Positions 1-10,768 of a stretch of 64,000 nucleotides of DNA are shown piece by piece. The DNA is from Nemertoderma westbladi. Taxonomy: Eukaryota; Xenacoelomorpha; Nemertodermatida; Nemertodermatidae. Position numbers and translations under genes: made by a program. Below the pieces are notes generated by a model. That model was not told where the DNA came from. It saw only the letters and a program-made list of their open reading frames with translations, and searched no databases. Every line of letters begins with the position of its first letter. Positions within the stretch are counted from its first letter, which is position 1. The DNA lies in the NCBI GenBank assembly GCA_032718475.1, contig JAUCBJ010002867.1:1-64000 (forward strand). Reading direction: 5' to 3'.

Positions 1-521
1 CCCATGGTAGAACTCAAACGACTCTATTTCACCATGATGTATCTTACCGCAGATCGTCCACTATCTGTTGTCTCAGATAGCTTTAAACTAATAGAAGTGG
101 TATCGTGGTATGAATCATACCGCTTCCTAATAAATCTCCCCACCCTTTACTGTTTATTTGGATGCCTATATTCGTGTCCGCACCTCCTGTCCATATACCA
201 TTGTGTTGGTATTTATAATATCAACGCCCATCTCTTTGTCGTTGATTACATAATCAACCACCGATAATTTCCTTAGGTCCACAACCCGATACAAGGACTA
301 AAAGGATACGCGGCTAGTCTGTGAACAACTGGTACCATTGTGTGTCATAAATCTGGTTGTTCACCTCCCTTAATAATTGGGGATAAATTAATTTGGAGAT
401 AATCTTCGAATGACATAATCCTCCTACTGAGATTGTATTTTAAACCTTGTTGAATGTGTCATAGGTTTTCCTTGCCCTCTCCCATCGATGGCGGAAAACA
501 TGTTAGGCGTGCAACAGGAAT
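1..521. other. Unassigned left edge, probably interior of a BEL-like element
   Basis: I see no supported gene in this stretch. The short open frames have no recognisable motif. It leads directly into the zinc-knuckle ORF at 522. Because that ORF looks like the third ORF of a BEL-like element, this stretch is probably the spacer between pol (outside the window) and that ORF. This is inference from the neighbour only. Confidence 0.3.
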
Positions 522-2297
522 ATGGAGAACATTCCATACCCTTTCGTGGATACTCAGCTGATTGTTCCCTGGGCAGAAGGCCGAGGTTTCTTTCGCACCA
601 TGTATGCTAATGCGTCTAGCAACATTACAAAGGTGCAACGAACTTCCATAGGACATCTTGCTTTTCAGGAATACGGATGGAATTTCAAGGTCGGAAATCC
701 CATCAACTATCAACAAGTATACGGAGACCATTATTCTCGATTATACTTTGACGGACCGTTGACCGCACCTGGCGCCGTGTATAGCTTCATGAGTGTTCCA
801 CTCCGCCCCTCCTTAGCTATCTACACGATCTTCGAAAACACCGCACTTTCCGGTTGGCTAGCCGATGTGTGCAGTCGTACTATACGCGCCCATCCATTAA
901 TCCTTGGGACCAAACTCGCTAAGCTAGATGAACATAATAAATTCATCCGCTTTGAATGTTTCCGACGATTTTTAACCCCGTTTCGCAACGTGGATAGCCA
1001 ATTCAAAGACCGCGCTTTGACCAAGCTCAGCTTAAGAGACTCGGCCGCGGAGAAGTTAGATAGCGCTGGATTTGCTATTTTCAAAGACATTTGTATAATA
1101 AACCTGCACTCCTCTGTTATCCAAAGACCTCGAATCCCCACAGGTTATTCTGTCGTGGAAATTCAGACGGTAGGTCCACTTGAGGAGACGGCCATGCCTA
1201 CCTCAACTATACAAGGGGAAGACGAACCCATATGTTTAGAATCTGAAGAGATTCAGCCCCCCACGTCTCGGAGTAGCGATAGCGACTACATATTGGAATG
1301 GTATCAAGGTCCACAGTGTCTTACTGCGTATGATTATCGCCATGCCAATTATGTTTCTCGACAACGTTGTCGGCTGTGCGCATCGAGAGACCATATTACG
1401 TCTATGGACACCAACGATCTCTGTTCCTATTTCCACGAGCAACCGTCGATGGAAATCTATTGTGCATATTGTCGGCTTAATAATTTGCACATTTTTGCTG
1501 TCTGCCCCCAATTTATGACTCAATGCCATCATTGTCAATTAAAAGGACACGCCAGCTTTGATTGTCCCTTTAATCATGATTTAGAGAGCGTAGATGAAAT
1601 GATTGTACTACGTTATATCAGAGCTTGGGAAGCGAACGCTGATTTACATTGTGATTCACGCCATCGCTATTACCCTGGACGCGCTTACGAAGGAGTTTAT
1701 GCGTTCCATCCTTATTTGTTTGCCTCCGTCGAGCAGAAATCACGCCTATCAAGTTATGAACTACTGAAGCGCGTTGGAGAATGTATTTCAACCAAATATG
1801 TACGCAAATTTCTCAGGAGCATTAATCCGAGTGACATCTATTCTTACAACTTAATAAACTTTATCCGTCAAGATCCTGCCTATGGAGACTTATTTGTCAA
1901 CTCACACCCCGAGTTACAGGAAGTATATCGACGGCCTTACGAGTACCGAGCCCGCGAACGCGAGTTGGAAAGAACCATTAAACCAAGGAAGTTTCTAACT
2001 GCCTATGGTCCACCCATGGCCCTCGTTCAGACCTCTCGTAAAGGACCCGTAAGAGCGGCTGTCTTGAAACGAGCTCTCAAAGCCATTAGACCCCTCTCCC
2101 CGGACGTTGATGTCAATCAACCCGGTACTTCGACCGGCGGATATACCGATCGTAATCCCATACCTTCTGATGCAATCATATTGCACCCTTCACCCAGGAG
2201 TTATAGCCCTCCTCGTAAAGTGGCTCGCCCCAAAGAGAAAAGGACTCTTGCTAGCTTTAAAAAACTGCGTAAACGCCGTCCGCGCAAAAAAGACTAA
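522..2297 (+). CDS. Triple zinc-knuckle protein, third ORF of a BEL-like retroelement
   Basis: This is an intact 591-residue ORF. Residues 283-348 hold three cysteine/histidine clusters: a degenerate first one (C283, C286, H291, C301), a second with spacing C-x2-C-x5-H-x4-C (C314-C328), and a canonical CCHC knuckle C-x2-C-x4-H-x4-C (C335-C348). The C-terminus (about 505-591) is strongly basic, ending in a Lys/Arg tract. The region from about 115 to 445 is homologous to the ORF at 16513-18166 minus, with the same knuckle order and spacing and a shared F-M-x-Q-C joint between knuckles 2 and 3. A polypurine tract and a TG follow 70 bases after the stop, which places the ORF last before a 3' LTR. 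Zinc knuckles suggest nucleic-acid binding, as in Gag, but I recognise no named family. The start is the first Met of the frame and is not otherwise supported. Confidence 0.7.
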   Translation: MENIPYPFVDTQLIVPWAEGRGFFRTMYANASSNITKVQRTSIGHLAFQEYGWNFKVGNPINYQQVYGDHYSRLYFDGPLTAPGAVYSFMSVPLRPSLAIYTIFENTALSGWLADVCSRTIRAHPLILGTKLAKLDEHNKFIRFECFRRFLTPFRNVDSQFKDRALTKLSLRDSAAEKLDSAGFAIFKDICIINLHSSVIQRPRIPTGYSVVEIQTVGPLEETAMPTSTIQGEDEPICLESEEIQPPTSRSSDSDYILEWYQGPQCLTAYDYRHANYVSRQRCRLCASRDHITSMDTNDLCSYFHEQPSMEIYCAYCRLNNLHIFAVCPQFMTQCHHCQLKGHASFDCPFNHDLESVDEMIVLRYIRAWEANADLHCDSRHRYYPGRAYEGVYAFHPYLFASVEQKSRLSSYELLKRVGECISTKYVRKFLRSINPSDIYSYNLINFIRQDPAYGDLFVNSHPELQEVYRRPYEYRARERELERTIKPRKFLTAYGPPMALVQTSRKGPVRAAVLKRALKAIRPLSPDVDVNQPGTSTGGYTDRNPIPSDAIILHPSPRSYSPPRKVARPKEKRTLASFKKLRKRRPRKKD

Positions 2298-2367
2298 CTG
2301 TTTAGAGTATTTTTATATTTTAGAAACTGTGATTTTGTATATTTTATAGACTTAAATCCCATTTTCT

Positions 2368-2375
2368 GGGAGCGG
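2368..2375 (+). other. Polypurine tract and start of a 3' LTR
   Basis: GGGAGCGG is followed by TGTAAAAG. The complete BEL element has GGAGCGG at the same place (minus strand, 15616-15622) directly before its 3' LTR. A purine-rich plus-strand primer followed by TG is the expected signature of an LTR start at 2376. The second LTR copy is not in the window, so this is inference. Confidence 0.5.
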
Positions 2376-3584
2376 TGTAAAAGCTTTTGTGGGATAACTG
2401 ATTCGTTTGCCTTGCTGGCCAGTTCCCCCCCGGTCGCTAGAATACTCTAAAAGGGATCTATAGCTAAAATAGTGCAAGCTACCAGCTTATTGGCTGATGT
2501 GCTGTACGAAGGTATCTGGGTTCTGTTTGATCGGCCAACCAGCTTAGGGAGGTTGCCTCAGCCCTGCTGTCCGTATCGGCCAATAGAATTTGAGTGGGCG
2601 TTGATTTTGACCTATCCCAGAGCTACTGAACTGAATTTCCTATCTGTATGCTCATCCTCTGTGTTGGACGGGAGCTTCGGGGAATAAGGGTAGTTGGTAT
2701 CCTCGTATAGTCATGTAGTCATATGATTCTTTATATGATTCTGTTGTTGTGTTCCCATTTTTCGCCAGACCACCGGCTTTTGGGAAGAACTCTAGTAAAA
2801 CTGCTTAAATTATCGAAAGTATAACTGTTATCTAACTAGTCTAGTCTCACTTAATTTAACTGCACTAATCATATTGTTTGTACTGTTATTTACCGTCAGT
2901 TATTAATTGTATCGATTTGTTGAGGAAATATTGCTCTTTGGAGAATACTGATAAATCACCCAAAATTCCCAATTTTCTTGATACACTACAGGTTAGAGAG
3001 ACAGGCTATACATAACAATTGCGATTTATATCAATGTGGTGTGTATTGAATCTAATGTTATTTAGCAGACCCTACATGAGTCAATTGCTGCTCTCTTTAT
3101 GTGTAATCAAATTTACTGACGGTCGGCAGAATAGTGTGCATGACTGTGATTGGTAACAAAGCATTTCCTAAAGAATGCGCCTTATACTTTAATCATAAGC
3201 AGTATCGTTGCGTTTAGTATAAGTCCTAGCTCTGTTTAAATAGATAGAGCGCCACGTCCTAAAGGAACTGTTAATATTTCCCGAAAGCCAATAATATCTG
3301 TCAGAAATTAATTATTAACGATCAATCGAATAATACAGTAGGTTTACACTGCAACCTTACACTGCAATAATAAAATTTAAGCATCCGAATTCAGCCTCCC
3401 GGGTGTATCCATCGGGTGAATGATCGCGCATGGGCTGGCTTCGGCTAATGTTTTGTTTATTAGCATAAAATATTGTCGTATGCTAAAGGTGTGTTAATTA
3501 ACTAAAAGACATATAAATTTTGGCAGGTTAAACTGCTAAAGGTCTTCAAAAGCGCGAACAGCACAGCTTCTACTAAATAAAGTG
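2376..3584. other. Probable LTR remnant, no gene
   Basis: AT-rich noncoding DNA lies between the putative LTR start and a LINE fragment. It probably contains a BEL-like 3' LTR, but its right end cannot be placed because the partner LTR is not in the window. I see no ORF with recognisable motifs. Confidence 0.35.
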
Positions 3585-5683
3585 AGAGGGCTGCTAAGGA
3601 GGTTGGATTGCATATAAATGCTACCAAGACCGAATTCATGACCTTTAATGTTGATGGAAACTTGACAACCATTGATAATAATCAACTAAGGAAGGTCGAT
3701 GACTTCCAGTACCTTGGATCATGGATAGAGAGTAGCAAAAAGGACATAGAAGTTAGGAAAGCAAAGGCTTGGGTAGCTCTATCAAAAATGGATACCATCT
3801 GGAAATCAGATCTCTCCAGGCACCTGAAGACCAAGTTCTTTCGAGCCACAGTGGAAAGTGTATTTTTATACGGGGGTGAGACCTGGACACTGACTAAATC
3901 ACTTGAACAACGAATTGATGGTTGTTACACAAGACTACTAAGGGCAGCCCTAAACATCAGCTGGAGACAACACATGACAAACGCCGAGCTTTATGGTACA
4001 ATACCACCTGTATCAACCACCCTCCGTGAACGCAGATTAACCCTATTACCACTGGGGTGTTTTGACCATTAGCACCACTGGGGGGGGGGGGCGATTCGGC
4101 CCACCCACTATATTTTTGTAGTCGTCCAATGAAATCCTACAAAATTTGGGCTGTTGGTGAAACAATTATAGATGAACACTACCAAACCTTAAAAAGTTAA
4201 AATTTCATAAGCAGGGACTCATAATTTTGATGAAAAATAAAAGTAGTCCCAGGACAAAATTACAAAATTTTTCGTTTTCTAAAAACTAATAGTGTGGCAG
4301 TGTTGGCTAGATTTAGTAGGTTTTTCAAGACGCTGAATCGAATGTGATTATATTCCACTTCCAAAAATTGAAGTGGATGCTATTTTTCGTGCACCTAAGA
4401 AGTGGGCGTGGCACTTCAAATTTTGAAAAATTAGATATTCAGAAAATGCCCCTAATTTTCTTATTTCAACGCATCTTTATGGGTTTTCTGGGCCGCTGAA
4501 TCGATTGAAAGTAATATAGAAGCCCGAAGACTTAGTGGTTTGCCATTTTTGGTGCACCAAAATTAGGGCGTGGCACTTCAAATTTTGAAAAATACGAGAT
4601 TCGGAAAATAAACCAAAATTGAAATTTTAACGAATTTATATAGGTTTTCCAGACCGCTGAATCGATTGAAAGTAATATAGAAGCCTGAAGACTTAGAAGT
4701 TAGCCATTTTTTGAAATCAAAACTTTAGTGTTTTTTCCGAATAAAGTAATTTTGAAAATTTGAAGTGCCACGCCCTAATTTTGGTGCACCGAAAATTACG
4801 TACACAAAGGATTTGAGGCTTCTATATTACTTTCAATCGATTCAGCGCTCCAGAAAACCTATAAAATTAATTTGAAATCAAAACTTTAGTGAATTTTCCG
4901 AATCTCGTATCTTTCAAAATTTGAAGTGCCACGCCCTAATTTTGGTGCACCAAAAATTGCGAACCACTAAGTCTTCAGGCTTCTATACTACTTTTAATCG
5001 ATTCAGCGCTCCAGAAAACCAATAAAAATGCTTCGAAATCAGAACTTTAGTAAATTTTCCGAATAAAGTAATTTTGAAATTTTAAAGTGCCACGCCCTAG
5101 ATTTGGTGCTCCAAAAATGACGTACCACTACACTTACATACTTGTATAGAGCATTAGAGTGATCTAAACCAATAAAAATAAATAAAAATAGCCCAAACAT
5201 AAATAATTACTAAATCACGAATGACTTTGTAAAATTCGAAAATTTCAAAAAATTTGGTGCTGGAGACCAAATTTTGAGGTGGCACCCACACCGAAAAGTA
5301 GAAATCCAATTGAAACGGCGTTTTTTGCAAAAGATGCGGCATTAAATTTGGCTAATTCTCACAAAAAATTGGGCCGGTACGTAATGTGGTTGCATAGTTA
5401 CAGCAACTAAAAATTAGGAAGGGGCCGATTCGGCCCCCCCCCCCCAGTGGTAATAGGGTTAAGATTCAGTGGGCACTGCTGGCGAAGTAAAGACGAGGTC
5501 ATACCTTATCTACTTCTCTGGCAACCAACTCATGGAAAGCGTAGTCGTGGACGACCTGCCATAACATATATAGACCAACTTGAAAGGGATCCTGAACTTG
5601 GGAGAAACGTAATTGCGACAACTATGGAGAATCGGGAAGCCTGGAAGGATCTCATTTCCACTGTCCGAGTTCGCTCGACCTAG
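3585..5683 (+). pseudogene. 5'-truncated LINE, 3' end of the reverse transcriptase ORF
   Basis: The coding parts at about 3585-4036 and 5463-5683 form the C-terminal part of a non-LTR reverse transcriptase ORF. Visible landmarks are the post-palm stretch with YLGSW, the LYGGETW block, and the terminal region rich in GHCWR and GRP motifs. The two halves are separated by a DNA-transposon insertion at a TTAA. The frame reads on across the insertion point, so the LINE was open when hit. The 5' side, including the catalytic palm and endonuclease, is missing, which is usual for 5' truncation. The end of the ORF runs into a TAG-repeat tail that is tandemly amplified downstream. The clade is not assigned with confidence. 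Confidence 0.8.
4037..5462. mobile_element. piggyBac-type nonautonomous element (MITE)
   Basis: The element proper is 4041-5458 (1418 bp). It has 17-bp perfect terminal inverted repeats, CCCTATTACCACTGGGG on the left and its reverse complement on the right. TTAA is duplicated at 4037-4040 and 5459-5462. TTAA target sites and CCC-starting termini are diagnostic of the piggyBac superfamily. There is no transposase ORF. The interior is itself a foldback: repeats near 4388-4432, 4488-4545, 4558-4600 and 4650-4700 return in inverted orientation near 4748-4790, 4815-4860, 4910-5020 and 5065-5120, around a centre at about 4725. G runs (4080-4091) and C runs (5434-5445) flank the arms. Confidence 0.88.
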
Positions 5684-6345
5684 TAGTAGTAGTAGAATCG
5701 GGAAGCCTGGAAGGATCTCATTTCCACTGACGCTCGACCTAGTAGTAGTAGTAGAATCGGGAAGCCTGGAAGGATCTCCTTTCCACTGTCCGAGTTCGCT
5801 CGACCTAGTAGTAGTTGGAGAATCGGGAAGCCTGGAAGGATCTCATTTCCACTGTCCGAGTTCGCTCGACCTAGTAGTAGTAGTAGAATCGGGAAGCCTG
5901 GAAGGATCTCATTTCCACTGTCCGAGTTCGCTCGACCTAGTAGCAGTAGGAGAATCGGGAAGCCTGGAAGGATCTCATTTCCACTGTCCGAGTTCGCTCG
6001 ACCTAGTAGTAGTAGTAGAATCGGGAAGCCTGGAAGGATCTCATTTCCACTGACGCTCGACCTAGTAGTAGTAGTAGAATAGGGAAGCCTGGAAGGATCT
6101 CCTTTCCACTGTCCGAGTTCGTTCGACCTAGTAGTAGTTGGAGAATCGGGAAGCCTGGAAGGATCTCATTTCCACTGTCCGAGTTCGCTCGACCTAGTAG
6201 TAGTAGTAGAATCGGGAAGCCTGGATGGATCTCATTTCCACTGTCCGAGTTCGCTCGACCTAGTAGCAGTAGGAGAATCGGGAAGCCTGGAAGGATCTCA
6301 TTTCCACTGTCCGAGTTCGCTCGACTTAGTAGTAGTAATATTTAA
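5619..6345 (+). repeat. Tandem array derived from a LINE 3' end
   Basis: Eleven units of about 59-66 bp each contain the last coding bases of the upstream LINE plus its TAG-repeat tail. The units carry recognisable variants (short ACTGACGCTCG form, CTCCTTTCC form, TTGGAG form, CAGTAGG form). These occur in the same order twice, so units 2-6 and 7-11 form a 317-bp higher-order repeat. The open frame through the array is a by-product of LINE coding sequence and not a gene. Confidence 0.9.
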
Positions 6346-6385
6346 ATTCCTTCTTCTATTTCTTTATATTTCTTCAACGTTCTAG

Positions 6386-6822
6386 GGGGTAACTCTGGTA
6401 ACTCTGGTAACTCTGACATTCACGGCAAAGAAACCGCAGAAACTGGGAAAATTTCGTCACGAAAAAGCGTTACAATCAAATCGCAGCGAATATCGATAGA
6501 GGGCGACTGTCCGTCGCATACAACCCCGTCGACCGATAAACTCATAAAGAAACAGGAGCAGCGCAACCGCGCACACGCCGCAGCAAGGGAACGCAAAGCT
6601 GCGAAAACTCTGGGAGTTGTGTTAGGAACTTTCGTTTTCTGTTGGTTCCCATTCTTTGTGATTGCCCTAATGCGACCGTTCTGTAATTGCACAATTAATC
6701 CCCATGTTTTTGGATTCTTTAATTGGGTGGGTTTTTCTAATTCTCTCCTAAATCCATTAATTTACGCTTATTTTAATATGGAATTTCAAAAGGCGTTTAA
6801 AAAACTGTTGCATTTCAAATGA
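6386..6822 (+). CDS. Last exon of a 5-HT1-like serotonin receptor (class A GPCR)
   Basis: The exon encodes the end of intracellular loop 3, TM6, extracellular loop 3, TM7, helix 8 and the stop. TM6 has the class A signature CWFP within TFVFCWFPFFVIAL, preceded by the basic RERKAAKTLG join typical of amine receptors. TM7 has SNSLLNPLIYAYFN, which contains NPxxY, and a short amphipathic helix 8 (FQKAFKKLL). The pattern is closest to 5-HT1-type receptors; 5-HT7 or another amine receptor is not excluded. A pyrimidine-rich tract ending in AG at 6384-6385 is a good splice acceptor, giving an exon start at 6386 in phase 2. Three AACTCTGGT repeats open the exon. Upstream exons are not in the window. 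The preceding LINE and its array lie in the intron. Confidence 0.78.
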
Positions 6823-6962
6823 ATTTAAGTTTTATAAAATCGTTCAGAATATTTACAATTTCCAATTTGCGATCATTAGAATTTATATATTTATTTTTGT
6901 TTCTTACAAAAATATTCTTCGGCGTAAATTTGGCACAAATAATTTCTGGTAATATTTATATA

Positions 6963-7380
6963 GTTCTGTAATGATGCATTAATGATACTATAATGACGCA
7001 GTAATGACGCTGTAATGGAGCAGAAATTACGCTGTAATGGCGCAGAAATGACAATGTAATCGCGCTGTTTTTTTATTTATTTATCCTTTTTTTATTTATC
7101 CTACCAGAAGGTACATATCTACATGCATATTATACATCACAGAATTACATACATAAAAATAGCACAGTAATAAAATAATTAACCTAAATACTTAATCCAA
7201 AATATCATTGATATAATATTCAAACAATTATGAATAGTAACTGTAAATACGTGATATATTATCTGCTATAAGGAAGCTGTAATGACGGTGTAATGACACT
7301 GTAATGACGCAGTAATAAAACTAATGAAGCTGTAATGACGCTGTAATGACGCTGTAAGGACACTGTAATGACGCTGTAAT
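6963..7380. repeat. TGTAATGAC-type minisatellite, left part
   Basis: Short units of the form TGTAATGACGC, often with CAGTAATGACGC, run in tandem. The array continues on the other side of an LTR element at 8706. A stretch at about 7062-7275 does not belong to the array. Confidence 0.85.
7062..7275 (-). mobile_element. Probable retroposed LINE 3' tail in the array
   Basis: Read on the minus strand, this insert ends in ATAAATAAATAAAAAAA, preceded by a short hairpin (TACCTTCTGGTA). That looks like the 3' tail of a non-LTR element. There is no coding sequence, and I could not define a clear target duplication. Confidence 0.4.
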
Positions 7381-8705
7381 TGTGACAGGATCAATGGATC
7401 CCGATTTATCCGGTTGGTTATTCTATTCACGCGTCCCCACCGTGTGTGTAAAAGGGTTCGTTAGATTGAGAGTTCTGAAGTTCTTGATCGACATGTATAA
7501 AATATAGTGAACGAATAATATAAGCACAGTCAATAGGATCAAGCAATAAGTGAATGATATACCGGTAAATAAGTAAAGATATGGTGGCGGTAGCGGACGG
7601 TAATAGAAGTTGCCGTTCCGCCCTAACTGAACTGACTAACTAAGTAAAGATATAGGAAACAGTAACTGGTAATATACTATACTGCCCTAGGTTGGCCATA
7701 TTACTCAGTGGATGCCTGCCCCGCATTGGCTAATAACTCAGTTCTCGCCCTACCATCTCTCTGGGAGTGTTTCCCCTTGCTGCTGTCACTCTCTCCCTCC
7801 CGGAGGTGTAAACTCTGACCCCAGCTGTGTGTGTGTCTCTTTGGGGTTTGTCGCCCCGTTTATTGGGGTGATACGAGGTTGATTGGCAATCAACCTCGTA
7901 CTTCCAATATTGCTTAAAGCTAACTTTGTGGGGTGATTAGCGGAATTGAATTCGCTAACACCTGTGGTCGACGGATCCGGTGTCGTGGGTCGGTACTGTC
8001 GCGTCGCGGCCTCGCGGATCGTTAGGTCACCGTCCGGGGTCCGCGGCGGTGTCGTCTCCCTTTCTTGACTCATCTTTTAACTTTACTCTTGGTGGCTGGC
8101 AGTCACAGTTTCGGGTTTCGGAATTCTATTACTGTGTCGGAATCAATGGATCCCGATTTATCCGGTTGGTTATTCTATTTACGCGTCCCTGCCGTGTGTG
8201 TAAAAGGGTTTGTTAGATTGAGAGTTCTGAAGTTCTTGATCGACATGTATAAAATATAGTGAACGAATAATATAAGCACAGTCAATAGGATCAAGCAATA
8301 AGTGAATGATATACCAGTAAATAAGTAAAGATATGGTGGCGGTAGCGGACGGTAATAGAAGTTGCCGTTCCGCCCTAACTGAACTGACTAACTAAGTAAA
8401 GATATAGGAAACAGTAACTGGTAATATACTATACTGCCCTAGGTTGGCCATACTGCCATACTGCCCCCCATTGGCTAATAACTCACTTCTCGCTCTCCCA
8501 TCTCTCTGGGAGTGTTTCCCCTTGCTGCTGTCACTCTCTCCCTCCCGGAGGTGTAACCTCTGACCCCTGCTGTGTGTGTGTCTCTTTGGGGTTTGTCGCC
8601 CTGTTTATTGGGGTGATACGAGGTTGATTGGCAATCAACCTCGTACTTCCAATATTGCTTAAAGCTAACTTTGTGGGGTGATTAGCGGAATTGAATTCGC
8701 TAACA
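7381..8705. mobile_element. Short nonautonomous LTR element (TRIM-like)
   Basis: LTR 1 is 7381-7960 and LTR 2 is 8133-8705. Both start TGTG and end CTAACA, with the TG...CA rule kept. They flank only 172 bp of interior. GTAAT is duplicated at 7376-7380 and 8706-8710. On the minus strand the interior opens an ATG frame (8073 leftwards) with a short Gag-like start that runs into the LTR, so this is probably an internal deletion of a minus-strand LTR element. Orientation is not certain. Each LTR holds a 29-nt palindrome with a 14-bp arm (7872-7900; 8617-8645). Confidence 0.85.
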
Positions 8706-9343
8706 GTAATGACACTGTAATGACGCAGTAATAAAACTAATGAAGCTGTAATGACACTGTGATGACACTGTAATGACACTGTAATGACGCTGTAATAAAA
8801 CTAATGAAGCTGTAATGACACTGTAATGACACTGTAATGACGCTGTAATAAAACTAATGAAGCTTTAATGACACTGTAATGACACTGTAATGACGCTGTA
8901 ATAAAACTAATGAAGCTGTAATGACACTGTAATGACGCAGTAATGACGCAGTAATAAAACTAATGAAGCTGTAAGACGATGTAATGACGCTGTAATGAAG
9001 CAGTAATAAAACTAATGAAGCTGTAATGACGCAGTAATGACGCAGAATTAAAACTAATCAAGCTGTAATGATACTGTAATGACGCAGTAATAAAACTAAT
9101 GAAGCTGTAATGACGATGTAATGACGCAGTAATAAAACTAATGAAGCTGTAATGACGCTGTAATGACGCAGTAATAAAACTAATGAAGCTGTAATGACAC
9201 TGTAATGACGCAGTAATAAACTAATGAAGCTGTAATGACGCTGTAATGACGTAGTATTAAAACTAATGAAGCTGTAATGACGCTGTAATGACGCTGTAAT
9301 TTCGCTGTAATGACGCTGTAATGACACTGTAATGACGCTGTAG
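8706..9343. repeat. TGTAATGAC-type minisatellite, right part
   Basis: This continues the array left of the LTR element. The dominant composite unit is about 42 bp and combines TGTAATGACACTGTAATGAC with CAGTAATAAAACTAATGAAG. Open frames on the minus strand come from the periodicity. Confidence 0.9.
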
Positions 9344-10768
9344 AATTTACGTTTTAAGTTTCAAAATAATTTCTTACTGTTATTGAGTTTATTTTAACAT
9401 TTTATTGACCGCACAAATGTTCAACACTCTCCTTATCTCTCCTGTACTGTCTGTCTATACATATCGAACAGTTTGTTACGATTGTCAATCATTTTATTCC
9501 CTAAAACTCAGGGATGGATTTTTAAGAGATTTGTATATTATTATTGTGGTTATCTTTCAACAAATGTTGAAAGTTTTGGATAAATTACCTAAATCTATGT
9601 CAATAAAAATTTCATTTTCAATTAATCTTAATTATTTGATTCGGGGGGTTGTACACCCCCCCCCCCCCCCCCCCCCCCCGCTCCGCCCCCTTAAAGGATA
9701 TTTAGTATTTAAACGTAATTAATCGACCACTAATCGTAATCGTCATTAGTTAATTTATTTAAATGATTTCTGTCTTGAGTATCGTGAAATATTCTAAAAA
9801 TGCAATATATTTGACTTATAGTAAATCGGCTTAGTGTGTGGATTTATTTATATGTAGGAATATTGGATGGATCGCTTGCACCCCTATAGCTGATGTATAT
9901 CAGAATCGCGCAGGTAGGAATTCCTATGAGCCGCGACGCCGCTATTTATTTAACAATAGAGGATGAATGGAAAACCGTGAAAATAGCTAAAGGAAACCAT
10001 CAGCCTGGGATGCAGTCGTCTGGGTTAAATCGCTAAATATCGATTTATTATCATGCACGATGCATTGTATTCCAGTTATGTGATAATAATTACCATCCAC
10101 GTAGTGATTCGTCTCTGTACCAAAACTATGGGTTACGAAATATTTTAAAAGATATTACTGATTTTTTAATATTTTAAAATGATATTACTGATAAAATGAT
10201 TTACACATTGTAATACTGTGAAAGATGTAGACCGATTAAGCTAAATACTTTACTTTATTGAATACATTTTCTGTATTTTTTGTAATGAAAATATTAACAG
10301 TTTTAAATTATATGAACATTATATATAAACCAATAGCTGTAGAATAAGGCTATAAAAGTAACATTTAACATATAACCTAAGTTCACTAGTTAATACCGCA
10401 TTGGAATTTCAACTTACCTTGAGTAACCTTCGCTGACCGATTCACGGTAGACTTCATTATATTTACCGTTGCTAATTCAATGTTGCTTCATGTATTTCGC
10501 TGTATGTAGGCCTAATTTATTATTGTGCAATTGTTATTCATTTATTTGAACGTAATATTTATCTATAATATTTAATAAATATATTCCGAAATGTGAATTT
10601 ACTGTTGTAGATTTTTTGGGCCTCGATAATAAAACTGTAATCAAATACCCCAAGAATTTATGTCAAATCAACTACTATTACTATCGGCATGATGCATTGC
10701 AGATGCATTAAATAAATTATATATTAAGAATGCTGTGCCGGCTTGTCGACAAAATTGCGCCGCTTCAA
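9344..10768. other. AT-rich spacer, no gene seen
   Basis: I see no supported ORF, RNA gene or element ends. It contains a long C homopolymer at about 9655-9679. Confidence 0.5.

Noticed and set aside
5613-6053. 146-residue ORF with repeated GSLEGSHFHCPSSLDL
   Set aside because: Another frame of the LINE-tail array.
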